Positions 34,944 to 44,496 are shown, counted from the stretch's first letter. The stretch is 64,000 nucleotides of DNA from CAVTWS01 sp963732655 (GCA_963732655.1 CAVTAI010000017.1:1364001-1428000), one strand, 5' to 3'. The notes: a model not told the origin generated them from the sequence alone. A program made the numbers and translations.

Positions 34944-35882
34944 CTATGCGCGGACTTCCTGCCGCTGGAAGATGACGTAGCCCACCACGAACAGCACGAT
35001 TGAGCTGCCGATCAGCCCGACGATCGCCGGCCATGCGATCAGCAGGCTCTGGCTCAGCGGCAACGGCGCACCCATCACAGCGCCCTGCAACTGGCTCATA
35101 TAGAGCGGCCCGAGCGACCGTGTGGTCGGATTGAGGATCGCCAGCACCACCTCACCGAACAGCGTGCTGGGCGAGATCCGCGACAACATCTGCGCGGACA
35201 GGATCAGCGTCTCCTCGCTGAGCGCCGGCGCCGCCGCGATGACGATCGCCGGGGCGAGTGCGGGCCAAATCAGCGTGAGGAACAGCCACAGACCGAGCGT
35301 CACCAGCGCCGCCGTGGCTGCCGACCGGAAGATGATCGAAAACAGCATCGCCAGCGCCAACCAAACGCCCGCGTAGGCGATCGCCACCAGCAGGAAGACA
35401 AAGGCGCGCGCCATCTCTTCCACATTCGGCGGGACACCGAGCAACAGCAGACCGAGCCCGATCACCAGCAGCCACAGCGCGACCAAGCTGACCGAGAGCG
35501 TCAACAGTCCGGCGATGAACTTTCCGAACAGCAGCGCATCCCGATAGATCGGCTGCGACAGGATGCGCGACAGCGTGCGGCGGCTGTGCTCGCCGTTAAT
35601 CGCGTCAAAGCCCATGCCGATGGCGATCAACGGCAGCAAGAAGCTCAAGAACGATACGAATGACGGCAGCGGCTCCCGCGCGGTCGTGAACAACCGCAAG
35701 AACAGGAACGGGTCCTCCGCGGTGACGTCTCTGATCTGCTGAATGGCGCCATAGAGCGCCGCCATCGCAATCAGCACCACGAGCCATTCCAGCACGCGCA
35801 TGCGTGCGCTGGTGAGATGATCGGACAATTCCTTGACGATCACGACCCCAAGGCCGTGCCAGGGCGAGCCCTCACGCCGCAT
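34944..35882 (-). CDS. ABC-2 type transporter permease
   Basis: This 312-residue inner-membrane protein has about six membrane segments. The diagnostic cytoplasmic stretch GFDAINGEHSRRTLSRILSQ is followed by PIYRDALLFGKF, as in NosY/ABC-2 permeases. The ATG at 35882 overlaps the end of the ATPase gene by 11 bases. It is the last gene of a three-gene operon with the ATPase and a NEW3-domain protein. The exported substrate is not known. Confidence 0.88.
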   Translation of the reverse strand: MRREGSPWHGLGVVIVKELSDHLTSARMRVLEWLVVLIAMAALYGAIQQIRDVTAEDPFLFLRLFTTAREPLPSFVSFLSFLLPLIAIGMGFDAINGEHSRRTLSRILSQPIYRDALLFGKFIAGLLTLSVSLVALWLLVIGLGLLLLGVPPNVEEMARAFVFLLVAIAYAGVWLALAMLFSIIFRSAATAALVTLGLWLFLTLIWPALAPAIVIAAAPALSEETLILSAQMLSRISPSTLFGEVVLAILNPTTRSLGPLYMSQLQGAVMGAPLPLSQSLLIAWPAIVGLIGSSIVLFVVGYVIFQRQEVRA

Positions 35883-36828
35883 GGCGATCTCCCGCTTGCT
35901 GTGCCGCTTCGTGGAAGTAGTGGGTGTAGATGGTTTCGAGGCTCGGTACCTCGACCGACAGGCGCAACAACCGGCCGCCGGCATTGACCACCGCCGCCGC
36001 CGCTTCTGGCCGAACGTCGCGGTCGGTCATCAGCCGCCAGTGCTTCGGACTGAGGATTTGCACCGACGTCACGCCGGGAACCTCCTTGAGCTTTTGTTCG
36101 AGCCCGGTGCCCTCAGCCTCGACGTCGACGTTGAAGCCGCCGCCCAGGACCTGGCGACCGAGATCGGGGACGGTGCCGAGCAAAACGATGTTGCCATTGC
36201 TGAACAAAGCAACGCGGTCGCAGACGCTCTGCACACGGTCGAGCAGATGCGACGACAACAGCACGGTGACGTTGTGGTTCTTGAGATCGCGGATGATGTC
36301 GAGAAGCTCGAGCGTCGCCTGCGGATCGAGGCCGGACGTGGGTTCGTCGAGGATCGCAATCTGAGCCTGCTTCATCAGGATTTCGGCGAGGCCGAGCCGC
36401 TGACGCATACCGCGGGAGAACGTCTCCACCCGCTTGTCGGCGACGTCGTGCAGCCCGACATGGTCGAGCGCGGCTTTGATCTTGGCCTCACGCTCGTCGC
36501 GTTCGAGCCCGATGAGGCGACCGGTGTAGTGCATATTGTCGGCCGCGGTCAGGTTGTCGTAGAAGCCGACTGCGTCCGGCAAATAGCCGACGCGCCGCTT
36601 CACCTGGAGCGGCTCTCGCACCGGATCGTAACCCAGCACTCGCACCTGCCCATCCGAGACCTCGGTCAGTCCGAGCATCATCAGGATGGTGGTCGTCTTG
36701 CCGGCGCCGTTCGGCCCGAGCAGGCCAAAAATCTCACCCTCCGCTACGTTGAACGAAACGCCGTTGACGACCGGCACTCCGTCGTAACGCTTGGTGAGGT
36801 TTTGCGCCTCGATGACGTGCGTGCTCAT
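35872..36828 (-). CDS. ABC transporter ATP-binding protein
   Basis: This 318-residue ATPase has Walker A GPNGAGKTTT, the signature FSRGMRQRLGLAE, Walker B IAILDEPTSGLDP and the switch His in LLSSHLLD, all intact. The C-terminal 90 residues form an accessory domain typical of ABC-2 exporters. The start overlaps the NEW3 gene by ATGA, so translation is coupled. It powers the adjacent permease. Confidence 0.93.
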   Translation of the reverse strand: MSTHVIEAQNLTKRYDGVPVVNGVSFNVAEGEIFGLLGPNGAGKTTTILMMLGLTEVSDGQVRVLGYDPVREPLQVKRRVGYLPDAVGFYDNLTAADNMHYTGRLIGLERDEREAKIKAALDHVGLHDVADKRVETFSRGMRQRLGLAEILMKQAQIAILDEPTSGLDPQATLELLDIIRDLKNHNVTVLLSSHLLDRVQSVCDRVALFSNGNIVLLGTVPDLGRQVLGGGFNVDVEAEGTGLEQKLKEVPGVTSVQILSPKHWRLMTDRDVRPEAAAAVVNAGGRLLRLSVEVPSLETIYTHYFHEAAQQAGDRHAA

Positions 36829-37997
36829 CGCCGTCCGAACCTCGACACGGCGCCGACCAGCACCAGCAGCGCGACACCGACGATGCCGACACCAATGATG
36901 CCCCACTGCGTGGAGGTCGCTACCGCGACGCGGAAGGACTGCGAAGCCAATTCCCCACGTGCCGAGGCGCGCAGGTTCGTGACGTAGTCCCCGGCCACCG
37001 CCTTTGCCGTGGGTGTGATCTTGAACTGAATTTCCTTGTTCTCGTTCGGCGGAATGCGGTCGACGACCTTCGGGTCGGCTTCGATCTTCCAACCGCTCGG
37101 GCCGGAGCCCGACAATTCCACCGCTTCCGCCGGAGCAGTACCGGTGTTGGAGACGATCACAGCCACGACGGTCTCCTGCCCCGCTGAAGCGCGGGCGCTA
37201 AGCAAGCCCTCGCGGCCGGAGAGCTCGATCTTGGGCGTGCCGGTGATATCGAGACCCAGTTCGGCCGTCGCGGTGGCGTCTTCCGCGGTTGCGCGCGCGG
37301 TCACCTTCTGCGGGCCGACGCCGATCGTGTTCGGCGGACGGACCTTGAGCTTGACGTCCTTCGACTGGCCGGCGTCGAGCGGCACGGCGTTGAGTTCCTG
37401 GCTGCCGTACTGCTCGGTGAAGGAGACATCGAAATTGGCCGGCGCGGTGGCCGCGAGGTTCGCGACGATGCGCTTGCCGCTCTCGTTCTTGATCGAGAGC
37501 TGATACTCGAAAGTGGAGCGCGAGTTGCCGCGCAGTTCAGGCAACGCGGGCGTCAGCGTCAGCTTGGCCGGCAAATCCTTCACCAGCGTGACCGCTACCG
37601 GCAGCGAGACGGTGCCGGCGCCCTTCGCGGTTACGGTGAGATTGGCCGTGCCCATCGCGGCATCCTTTGGGATGTCGAGGCGCAGGTCGAACGATACGCT
37701 GGCATTGGTCGCCGGCAGCACCGCTTCGATCGGCTGACCGCCACCGACCACCGTCGATGTCCAACCCTGCGGCACGCCAGCCACCGAGATCTGCAGGCGC
37801 TCGGGAGGCATGGCGTAGTTCTGGAGGCGCAGGCTGATGGTCGCCGTCGTGCCTGGACGGACGCTGATGGCGGGATAGTCGGTCAGCAGGAAAAGGCCCT
37901 TCACATCTGGCTTGGCGGTGTCTTGCGACAACGCTGGACCAGTGCCGGTCAACGCATAAAAGGCAAGTAAAATCAGGGCGATAACACGATATCGCAT
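36825..37997 (-). CDS. NEW3-domain membrane-anchored protein of the ABC operon
   Basis: This 390-residue protein has a signal peptide (MRYRVIALILLAFYALTGTG, cleaved near ALS). Three immunoglobulin-like NEW3/alpha-galactosidase-associated repeats follow, each with a GTxATISLRLQN-type strand pair. A C-terminal membrane helix (WGIIGVGIVGVALLVLVGAV) is followed by RFGRR. The bulk is periplasmic. It is the first gene of the operon and overlaps the ATPase gene by four bases. A substrate-guiding role for the exporter is an inference from position. Confidence 0.85.
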   Translation of the reverse strand: MRYRVIALILLAFYALTGTGPALSQDTAKPDVKGLFLLTDYPAISVRPGTTATISLRLQNYAMPPERLQISVAGVPQGWTSTVVGGGQPIEAVLPATNASVSFDLRLDIPKDAAMGTANLTVTAKGAGTVSLPVAVTLVKDLPAKLTLTPALPELRGNSRSTFEYQLSIKNESGKRIVANLAATAPANFDVSFTEQYGSQELNAVPLDAGQSKDVKLKVRPPNTIGVGPQKVTARATAEDATATAELGLDITGTPKIELSGREGLLSARASAGQETVVAVIVSNTGTAPAEAVELSGSGPSGWKIEADPKVVDRIPPNENKEIQFKITPTAKAVAGDYVTNLRASARGELASQSFRVAVATSTQWGIIGVGIVGVALLVLVGAVSRFGRR

Positions 37998-38159
37998 GGT
38001 ACAGGCTCCCGGGCGGTAAGGTAGTTTGAGTTCGCTTTTAAAACCCCTCCTGCGGCACCGCAAGATCACGTATGCCGCATGTCAGGGCCGTATATTCTTT
38101 GTCCCTCAGGACCTTTCAATACACGTCAGCGACATTTTTTAGGCTATTTACGACCGTGC

Positions 38160-38843
38160 TTAAGATGCTTTTTCGCGAAGCACCGTCGGCCAATCGATTT
38201 CATCGTGCGGCAGAACCCAAGGCTCTTGCAATGCTGCACTGCGCCATTCGGCCCAGGCCGGCAACGCCATGACGGCCGTCATATAATCGCGCGCAACGGC
38301 GCCAACTTCGACGGCATAGGTATGAAAGCGTGACACCACGGGGGTAAACATCGCGTCGGCGGCACCGAATGCGCCGAACAGAAATGGCCCGCCGGCTCCG
38401 AAACGCGTGCGACAATCTGTCCAGATCTGGTCGATGCGGCGAACGTTGGCGAACACGTCTTCGGGCAGTTCGCGCGGCTTGACCGGACGCCACAGGTTCA
38501 TGGGCAGGTGCCGGCGAAGCGGCACAAAGCCCGCGTGCATCTCGGCGGCGATCGTCCGCGCCAGCGCCCGCGCCGCGGGATCAGCCGGCCACAAGCCGGC
38601 GGCGGGAAACTTTTCGGCGAGATATTCGAGGATCGCCAGCGACTCCCACACATGGATACCGCCATCGGACAACACCGGCACTTTTCCGGTGCCCGACACC
38701 TTGGAGACGCGCGCCTTGAAGTCGCTCGCCTCGAGCGAAATCACCTCCTCGGCGAATGCGATGCCGGCGGCCTTCATGGCGATCCAGGGCCGCATCGACC
38801 AGGACGAGTAATTCTTGTTTCCGATGATCAGGGTGAGAGCCAT
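38160..38843 (-). CDS. Glutathione S-transferase
   Basis: This 227-residue cytoplasmic enzyme has the N-terminal thioredoxin-like motif GNKNYSSWSMRPWIAMKAAG with a catalytic Ser pair, the cis-Pro segment GTGKVPVLSDG, and the glutathione site VWESLAILEYLAE. The C-terminal helical domain contains GAADAMFTPVVSRFHTY. It resembles maleylacetoacetate-isomerase-like GSTs but the substrate is not fixed. The frame is intact. Confidence 0.9.
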   Translation of the reverse strand: MALTLIIGNKNYSSWSMRPWIAMKAAGIAFAEEVISLEASDFKARVSKVSGTGKVPVLSDGGIHVWESLAILEYLAEKFPAAGLWPADPAARALARTIAAEMHAGFVPLRRHLPMNLWRPVKPRELPEDVFANVRRIDQIWTDCRTRFGAGGPFLFGAFGAADAMFTPVVSRFHTYAVEVGAVARDYMTAVMALPAWAEWRSAALQEPWVLPHDEIDWPTVLREKAS

Positions 38844-38909
38844 GGCATTTGGCTAGCATTTGCCGCGCGCGAGTTCGAGTGGCAGCATCTCCGGACAGGG
38901 AATCGCGCC

Positions 38910-39617
38910 ATGCTGCTGTTTTCGACCCTCGACCTCATTGCGCTCGCCAGCTTCGTCGTCGCCTGGGGCGGCTATGCCTATTTGACCGAGGCTAGCCGGG
39001 TCAGTTCGAAGGGCCTCAACGCGATCATGAACGGCTATCGCGAGACCTGGATGCGCCGGATGCTCGCGCGCGAGCAGCGGATGGTCGACATGCAGATCAT
39101 GGCGGCCTTGCAGAACGGCACCGCCTTCTTCGCCACGACGTCGCTGTTCGCCATCGGCGGCACGCTCACCATCCTGCGGTCCAGCGACGAGATGATCGCA
39201 ATCGCTTCGCATCTACCGTTCGGTTTCCAGACCTCGCGCGCATTGTGGGAGATGAAGGCGATAGGGCTGACGGTGATCTTCGTTTACGCGTTCTTCAAAT
39301 TCGCCTGGGCCTACCGACTCTACAACTACGTCGCCATCCTGCTTGGCGCGACACCGTTGCCGGCGGACAAGGACACCGCCGAAGCGGAAGCGCATGTGAT
39401 GCGCACGGCGCGGCTGTTCACGACCGCGGGCCGGCACTTCAACCGCGGCCAGCGCGCGTTCTTCTTTGCGCTCGGCTATCTCGGCTGGTTTGCGGGACCG
39501 ATCGTGCTGATGATCTCGACCGCCGTGGTGGTGGTGGTGATGTGGTGGCGCCAATACAAATCGGACTCGCTGCGCGCCGTCGCGGACAGCAAACCCAATT
39601 CGTCATCGGTGCCCTAG
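38910..39617 (+). CDS. DUF599 family membrane protein
   Basis: This 235-residue inner-membrane protein has at least four membrane segments: LIALASFVVAWGGYAYL, TAFFATTSLFAIGGTLTIL, LTVIFVYAFFKFAWAYRLYN and a C-terminal IVLMISTAVVVVVMWW. The middle contains MNGYRETWMRRMLAREQRM, typical of DUF599. Its role is unknown. The ATG at 38910 precedes the first helix; upstream frame extensions overlap the divergent GST gene and are rejected. Confidence 0.85.
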   Translation: MLLFSTLDLIALASFVVAWGGYAYLTEASRVSSKGLNAIMNGYRETWMRRMLAREQRMVDMQIMAALQNGTAFFATTSLFAIGGTLTILRSSDEMIAIASHLPFGFQTSRALWEMKAIGLTVIFVYAFFKFAWAYRLYNYVAILLGATPLPADKDTAEAEAHVMRTARLFTTAGRHFNRGQRAFFFALGYLGWFAGPIVLMISTAVVVVVMWWRQYKSDSLRAVADSKPNSSSVP

Positions 39618-39623
39618 GATCGA

Positions 39624-39776
39624 TCAATCCAGGAAGATGGCCACGGCCAACAGGCCGGTGAGCACCACCGCCGTCGCACCCGCTATCAGATTGGTTGCAA
39701 CGACGAGCTTCCTGACGATCCAGGAATAGTCGATGGAAGTCCGTACCGTGAGTACGGCCGCACGTATCGTACGCAT
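39624..39776 (-). CDS. Possible 50-residue single-pass membrane protein
   Basis: The frame encodes an N-terminal basic stretch, then KLVVATNLIAGATAVVLTGL and LAVAIFLD, one membrane helix ending at the C-terminus. A GGGGA sits 8 bases before the ATG at 39776. Length and lack of a known relative keep this tentative. A longer start at 39812 is possible. Confidence 0.4.
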   Translation of the reverse strand: MRTIRAAVLTVRTSIDYSWIVRKLVVATNLIAGATAVVLTGLLAVAIFLD

Positions 39777-40112
39777 ACGCAGATCCCCACTACGCAACAA
39801 CGCAACCGGCAACCGCTACACTTGAACTCGCCAATCCCACTCGGGACGGACGACCGTTTTTCTATTTCACAAGCTTTCCTATCGCCTTGTCAATTACGTC
39901 ACGTCGATCCTTGGCAACAAATGACAGGTCGCGACAGCGAAGCCCATCATGATACCGGACAATGTCGAACACTTCGTTAGCGCGGTGATGCTGCATCAGC
40001 GGCGCTGATCGCAGTCTGCCGGTCACATCGTCATCGCTGCGCCACACCCTCGTGGAATTGGGTCATGGTGTAGCTTTTTGTTTCAGCACGATCTTTTCAG
40101 GCTGCGACCGCG
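39777..40112. other. Gene-poor stretch
   Basis: A minus-strand frame ending at 39862 encodes about 44-61 residues (MQHHRANEVFDIVRYHDGL...) with no recognisable family. I see no ribosome site strong enough to call it. Confidence 0.35.
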
Positions 40113-40956
40113 TCACGGGCGACAACTATCGAGGTTCGCGCGGTCACATTCGGCGCGGACGGTGGGGCCCGGAAACAACTCGGACGACGACCCGCCCAGC
40201 CAATAAGCCGCAAGCCCGATCCATTCCCGCACCGCGGTGTCGGTGCGCCGCAGCCCTTCGCCCATGGTCGGAAACGGGCGTAGCGCGTCGCTCGAGCCGC
40301 GAGTTCGCCAGTCCACTGGATGGGCCTCAACGGGAAATCCGGCCTGGCGGAAGATGCCGACCGCGCGCGGCAGATGATAGGCCGAGGTGACGAGCAGCCA
40401 GCGCTCACCCGGCTTGGGCTGCGCGATCTCCCGGGAAAACCGCGCATTCTCGACCGTATTGCGCGATTTGTCCTCGGCCACCACCCGCCCGCGGGCGACG
40501 CCCAACGTCTCCAGCAGCCGCAGCGCAAACTCGGCCTCCGGCCGCTCGTTGAAAATGACCGCTCCCGAACCGCCGGAGAAGATGATGCGGGCATCGGGGT
40601 AGCGGCGGTGGAGCTCGACGACCGCGGTCAATCGTTCGGCCGCCTCATTGAGCGCGACGGTGTCGCGGGCATGCGAAACATCGGGACTGAGGGCGCCGCC
40701 GAGCACGACGATGCCGTGGGGCGCGCCGCGCCCGTGGTCCCAGGCCGGAAAGCGCTCTTCCAGCGGCACAATGAGCGCGTTGCCGATCGGGGACAGCCCG
40801 AACACCGCCAGCAGCAACATGACTTGCCACCACCAGGCGCCAGCCGGCGCGCGAAAAGCGCGTGCGCAGCAGCAACACGCCGACGATGCCGACGAGAATG
40901 GTCAGGTTCGAGGGGATCGCGAAGAAGCCGATGATCTTCGTCGCGTAGTACAACAT
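40113..40956 (-). CDS. YdcF-family (DUF218) membrane protein, frameshifted
   Basis: The product starts MLYYATKIIGFFAIPSNLTI with two N-terminal membrane helices. The DUF218 domain shows GIVVLGGALSPDV, DARIIFSGGSG, EDKSRNTVENARFS and LLVTSAYHLPRAVGIFR. ElyC/SanA relatives act in envelope biogenesis. The frame breaks near 40820, where removing one base joins VVASH to LLLAVFGLSPIGNAL. The family function in this organism is unproven. Confidence 0.87.
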
Positions 40957-41000
40957 CGTCCCCCTCCAGACTTCGGATTCCCGTCTTTCGGGATTCTGCT

Positions 41001-41699
41001 TTAGCGCGTCTTCTTCCAGGCTTCGTAACGCGCCTTGGCCTCGTCGTTCATCGGGTAGAGGCCGGGCAGCTTGGCCCCCTTCTCGACCTCGGCAACGATA
41101 TAGGTCTCCATCAGTTCGTGCTCGGGACCCTCCTCGGCGACAAACGCAAGCAGGTTCTGCGGAATCACCACCGCGCCATCATCATCGCAGACGATGGTGT
41201 CGCCTGGAAAGATCGCGCAGCCGCCGCAGGCGATCGGCTCGTCCCAGCCCACGAATGTCAGCCCGTTGACGGATGCCGGCGCGGAAACGCCCGCGCACCA
41301 GACCGGAAGCTTCGACGCCAGCACGCCGGCCTTGTCGCGGATAGCGCCGTCGGTGACCAGCGCCGCGACGCTGCGCTTCATCATCCGCATCGTCAGGATG
41401 TCGCCGAAGATGCCGGCGGTGGTGACGCCCATGGCATCGGCGACCGCGATGCAGCCTTCCGGCATGGCTTCGATCGCACCACGGGTCGAGATCGGCTTCG
41501 CCCAACTTTCCGGTGTCGCAAGATCCTCGCGCACCGGGATGAAGCGCATGGTGAAGGCCGGACCGATGATGCGCTGCCCAGGCGCTTGAAGCGGCATCGG
41601 GCCGTGCATCCAGCAGCGCCGGATGCCTTTCTTGAGCAGCATCGTGGTGATGGTGCCGGTGGTGACGGTCTTCAGCCTGTCGTAGAGCGCGGCGCTCAT
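41001..41699 (-). CDS. RraA-like / HMG-CHA aldolase family protein
   Basis: This 232-residue protein is of the RraA fold, which includes RNase E inhibitors and class II 4-hydroxy-4-methyl-2-oxoglutarate aldolases. Visible features are DAMGVTTAGIFGDILTMRM, VTDGAIRDKAGV (Arg and Asp of the aldolase active site) and GDTIVCDDDGAVVIP. The presence of GDxxxxxxxxxxx-R-D suggests aldolase-type chemistry rather than RNase E control. The ATG at 41699 was chosen over a longer frame that overlaps the next gene. Confidence 0.85.
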   Translation of the reverse strand: MSAALYDRLKTVTTGTITTMLLKKGIRRCWMHGPMPLQAPGQRIIGPAFTMRFIPVREDLATPESWAKPISTRGAIEAMPEGCIAVADAMGVTTAGIFGDILTMRMMKRSVAALVTDGAIRDKAGVLASKLPVWCAGVSAPASVNGLTFVGWDEPIACGGCAIFPGDTIVCDDDGAVVIPQNLLAFVAEEGPEHELMETYIVAEVEKGAKLPGLYPMNDEAKARYEAWKKTR

Positions 41700-41718
41700 C
41701 GGAAACCTCTTGGCAGGA

Positions 41719-42294
41719 TCATGCGCTCGCGGTTCCGGATTGCTCGTCGCGGCGGCGCAGCCAGGCGACGAACGGAATCGACAGCAGCACCATCCAGGCC
41801 TTGCCCACCACCTGCCCGACCAGGAAATCGAGCGAGCCGAAGGCAAGCCAGAGAAACACGATCGAGTCGACCACGAGGCCGACCATGCTCGACGCCACCA
41901 CGGCCAGGACCAGCCGGCGGCGCGCGAGCGGCGTATAGACCGCGAAGTCCGCCAGCTCGGACAACAGGAACGCGGCGGCCGACGCCAGCACCAGCGCTGG
42001 CGGCGCGACCAAGGCCGAGAGCCCCGCGCCGGCGAGGATCGCCGCCACCGCCACGCCGACGCCGAGCCGGCGCTGCACCAGGTCGCGCAGCACCAGCGCG
42101 ATCCCGATCATGGTGACGCCGGACGGCGCCATCAGTCCGGGCGCGACCGGAATGAGGCACGGCCCGTTCGGCACGCATTTGGTCCCGAGGTTGCCGATCA
42201 GCCAGTTGGCGGCGGGAATGGTCAGCGCAAACAGGACCAAGAATACGATCCCCTCATATCGGCGCCGGACGTCGCGATTGTCTTCCGTCAGCAT
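41719..42294 (-). CDS. Queuosine precursor transporter, YhhQ/VUT (DUF165) family
   Basis: This 191-residue membrane protein has about six helices. It shows the family pattern AANWLIGNLGTKCVP, VLRDLVQRRLG, ASAAAFLLSELADFAVYTPL and SSMVGLVVDSIVFLWLAF. YhhQ relatives import queuosine precursors such as preQ0/preQ1. It overlaps the end of queC by 7 bases, which strongly supports a role in queuosine supply. Confidence 0.88.
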   Translation of the reverse strand: MLTEDNRDVRRRYEGIVFLVLFALTIPAANWLIGNLGTKCVPNGPCLIPVAPGLMAPSGVTMIGIALVLRDLVQRRLGVGVAVAAILAGAGLSALVAPPALVLASAAAFLLSELADFAVYTPLARRRLVLAVVASSMVGLVVDSIVFLWLAFGSLDFLVGQVVGKAWMVLLSIPFVAWLRRRDEQSGTASA

Positions 42295-42995
42295 TCGGTC
42301 TTCCACCTGGCAAATCCATCGGCCCGCAACCGGCAGGCCGGACACGTTCCGCAGCCGTAGCCCCAAGGGTGCCGGCGCGAACGGTCGCCGAGATAGCAGG
42401 TGTGGGTCTCCTCGACCAGCACATCCACGAGCGCGTTGTCACCGATCTCATGCGCCATTCCGAAGGTCGCTGCCTTGTCGACCCACATCAGCGGCGTGTG
42501 GATGACGACCCGGCGATCCATGCCGAGCGTCAGCGCGACTTGCATCGCCTTCACGGTGTCGTCGCGGCAATCGGGGTAGCCCGAAAAATCGGTTTCGCAC
42601 ATGCCGGCCACCAGATGCTTGATGCCCCGGCGATACGCCAGCGCGCCGGCAAAGGCGAAAAATGCCAAATTGCGGCCAGGCACGAAGGTGGTCGGCAGCC
42701 CGTTTTGCGCGACCTCGATCGCCACGTCGCGCGTCAGCGCCGTTTCCGAAATGGCGGCGATCGCGTCGAGCTTCACCACATGGTCGTCACCGAGCCGCGT
42801 GGCCCAGTCCGCTCGCAGCGCCTTCATGCGCTCGCGAATCCGCGGCCGCACTTCAAGCTCGGCGCGATGACGCTGGCCGTAGTCGAACCCGACAGTCTCG
42901 ACGGAGGCGAAGCGCTCCAGCGCCCACGCCAGGCAGACGGTGGAATCCTGCCCGCCGGAAAACAACACCAATGCTGCGTTGTCGATCTGGTGCAC
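42288..42995 (-). CDS. queC: 7-cyano-7-deazaguanine (preQ0) synthase
   Basis: This enzyme converts carboxydeazaguanine to preQ0 with ATP and ammonia in queuosine biosynthesis. The ATP pyrophosphatase loop LFSGGQDSTVCLAWAL is near the N-terminus, and the Zn-binding Cys cluster (CYLG...GYGCGTCPACRLRADG) near the C-terminus. The GTG at 42995 gives the compact family N-terminus and sits one base after the stop of the upstream aldo/keto reductase gene, with GGGA just before it. The frame is intact. Confidence 0.94.
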   Translation of the reverse strand: MHQIDNAALVLFSGGQDSTVCLAWALERFASVETVGFDYGQRHRAELEVRPRIRERMKALRADWATRLGDDHVVKLDAIAAISETALTRDVAIEVAQNGLPTTFVPGRNLAFFAFAGALAYRRGIKHLVAGMCETDFSGYPDCRDDTVKAMQVALTLGMDRRVVIHTPLMWVDKAATFGMAHEIGDNALVDVLVEETHTCYLGDRSRRHPWGYGCGTCPACRLRADGFARWKTEC

Positions 42996-42996
42996 G

Positions 42997-43825
42997 TCAG
43001 TCCCACTTCGGCGCGCCGGAAAACGACCAGTCGACGATCCGGCCATCCCGTCGCGCGAGGCCGGCGATCTCGGACATCTCTGCATCGGTGAGAGCGAAAT
43101 CGAAAATCGACATGTTCTCTTCCAGTCGCTCGACCTTGCTGGTGCGCGGAATCACGACGATGCTCTGCTGCACCAGATAGCGCAGGCAGACCTGCGCCGC
43201 GGTCTTGCCGTGCGCCTTGCCGATGCGCGCCAGCACCGCGTCGTTCTTGGCGCTGCCGCGCGCGATCGGGCTATAGGCGACGACCGCCATCGCTTTGTCA
43301 CGGCACGCTGTCACCAGCCTCGACTGGTCAAGGAACGGATGCATCTCGAATTGATTGCAGACCAGAGGCTCGCTTGCCAGCGACGTCGCCTCCGTCGAGC
43401 AGCGCGGTGTTGAAATTCGACACCCCGATATGGCGCGCCATGCCGTCCTGCTTGACCTTGCACAACGCGCCGAGCGTTTCCGACAATGGCACCTGCGGAT
43501 TGGGCCAGTGCAGCAACAGCAGATCGACGTCGGACATCCGCAATTTTACCAGGCTCTCCTTGGCGGCCCGCGCCAGCTCATGCGGCGCAAAATGCGATGG
43601 CCAAATCTTGGTGGTGACGAACACCTCGTTCCGCGGGACGCCCGAGGCCCGCAGCCCCTCCCCGATCTCCCGTTCGTTGTCGTACATCTCCGCGGTATCG
43701 ACGTGGCGGTAGCCCATGCGCAAAGCCTGCTCGACCACACGCGCGCAGGTGCGGCCGCGCAGGTCCCAGGTGCCGAGACCGGACAGGGGAATGCGGGCGC
43801 CTTTCGCGTCAACGGCGGGAACCAT
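42997..43825 (-). CDS. Aldo/keto reductase (1), frameshifted
   Basis: This is an NADPH-dependent carbonyl reductase. The catalytic tetrad is visible: Asp in YRHVDTAEMYDNE, Tyr in the same segment, Lys in VTTKIW and His in LLLLHWPNP. The C-terminal part has IARGSAKNDAVLARIGKAHG and IPRTSKVERLEENM. The frame breaks near 43395; deleting one G joins ALLD to EATSLASEPLVCNQFEMHP. A paralogue lies at 44493-45326. Substrate unknown. Confidence 0.88.
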
Positions 43826-43953
43826 GGGGCCGGCCTCTATCCGACAATCAAACACAAATTATGCCACACGGCGGCGCCCACGGCAGCGAAGAATTGATAG
43901 GTCGGCCGGCTCCGTCAATGCCGCGCCGGCATGGCTTGCCGGCGGCGGCGCGG

Positions 43954-44454
43954 CTACCGACCCTCCGCATCGTTGAGAAAATCGAGCAAGAAAAGAGCAC
44001 GCCGGGCGGTCTCGCGATTGACGCACATCGCCCCCATTGGGGCTGCAATCGTTCCCTGGTGGTAATCGTAATAGAAGTCGCAGGTGCGGTTACGGGATTC
44101 GATCCAGGCGCGCTGCATGTCGCGCAGCTTCACCTGTTGCGCCTCATCGAGCTTGTCGCGCAGCCGCCGAAATGTCTCGTTGAGAATATCGTCCCACACC
44201 GCGGCTTCGCGACCAACGCATTCCACCATGCCAGCCGTCGACTGCGCACCGGGCCGTTTCAGGCATGGGCCGGCAACGGTTTCGATGCAGCGTTCGGCCA
44301 GCCGGGCGCTGCCGCGAACCGATTTGACGCATGACTGGATCGCCGCGGAATCACGCGCCGACGGTTTGACCGGCTGAGCGGCGGCGCTCGCTGCGCCGAT
44401 CAGCAGTGCAGCGACGGGCACGAGCGCCAAGACGGCTATTCGGATCGTCACCAT
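43954..44454 (-). CDS. LprI-family (DUF1311) lysozyme-inhibitor-like protein
   Basis: This protein of about 166 residues has a signal peptide ending near ASAAAQ. The LprI domain has the expected Cys pairs (CVKS...CIETVAGPCLKRPG) and WDDILNETFRRLRDKLDEAQ, then LRDMQRAWIESRNRTCDFYYDY and a final MCVNRETARRALFL. It should be periplasmic; relatives inhibit host-type lysozymes, but that activity is not shown here. Confidence 0.85.
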   Translation of the reverse strand: MVTIRIAVLALVPVAALLIGAASAAAQPVKPSARDSAAIQSCVKSVRGSARLAERCIETVAGPCLKRPGAQSTAGMVECVGREAAVWDDILNETFRRLRDKLDEAQQVKLRDMQRAWIESRNRTCDFYYDYHQGTIAAPMGAMCVNRETARRALFLLDFLNDAEGR

Positions 44455-44474
44455 CACCGGCGCCTCATGTAGCT

Positions 44475-44496
44475 AATGTCAAATCCACTCCACTAG
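44475..44496. repeat. Half palindromic element (right arm of stem type C)
   Basis: AATGTCAAATCCACTCCACTAG matches the right arm of the C palindrome at 28511-28534. No left arm is seen. On the minus strand its terminal CTAG contributes the TAG stop codon of the following aldo/keto reductase gene. Confidence 0.7.

Noticed and set aside
39862..40047. 61-codon minus-strand frame (MQHHRANEVFD...)
   Set aside because: No ribosome site, no family and no context support.
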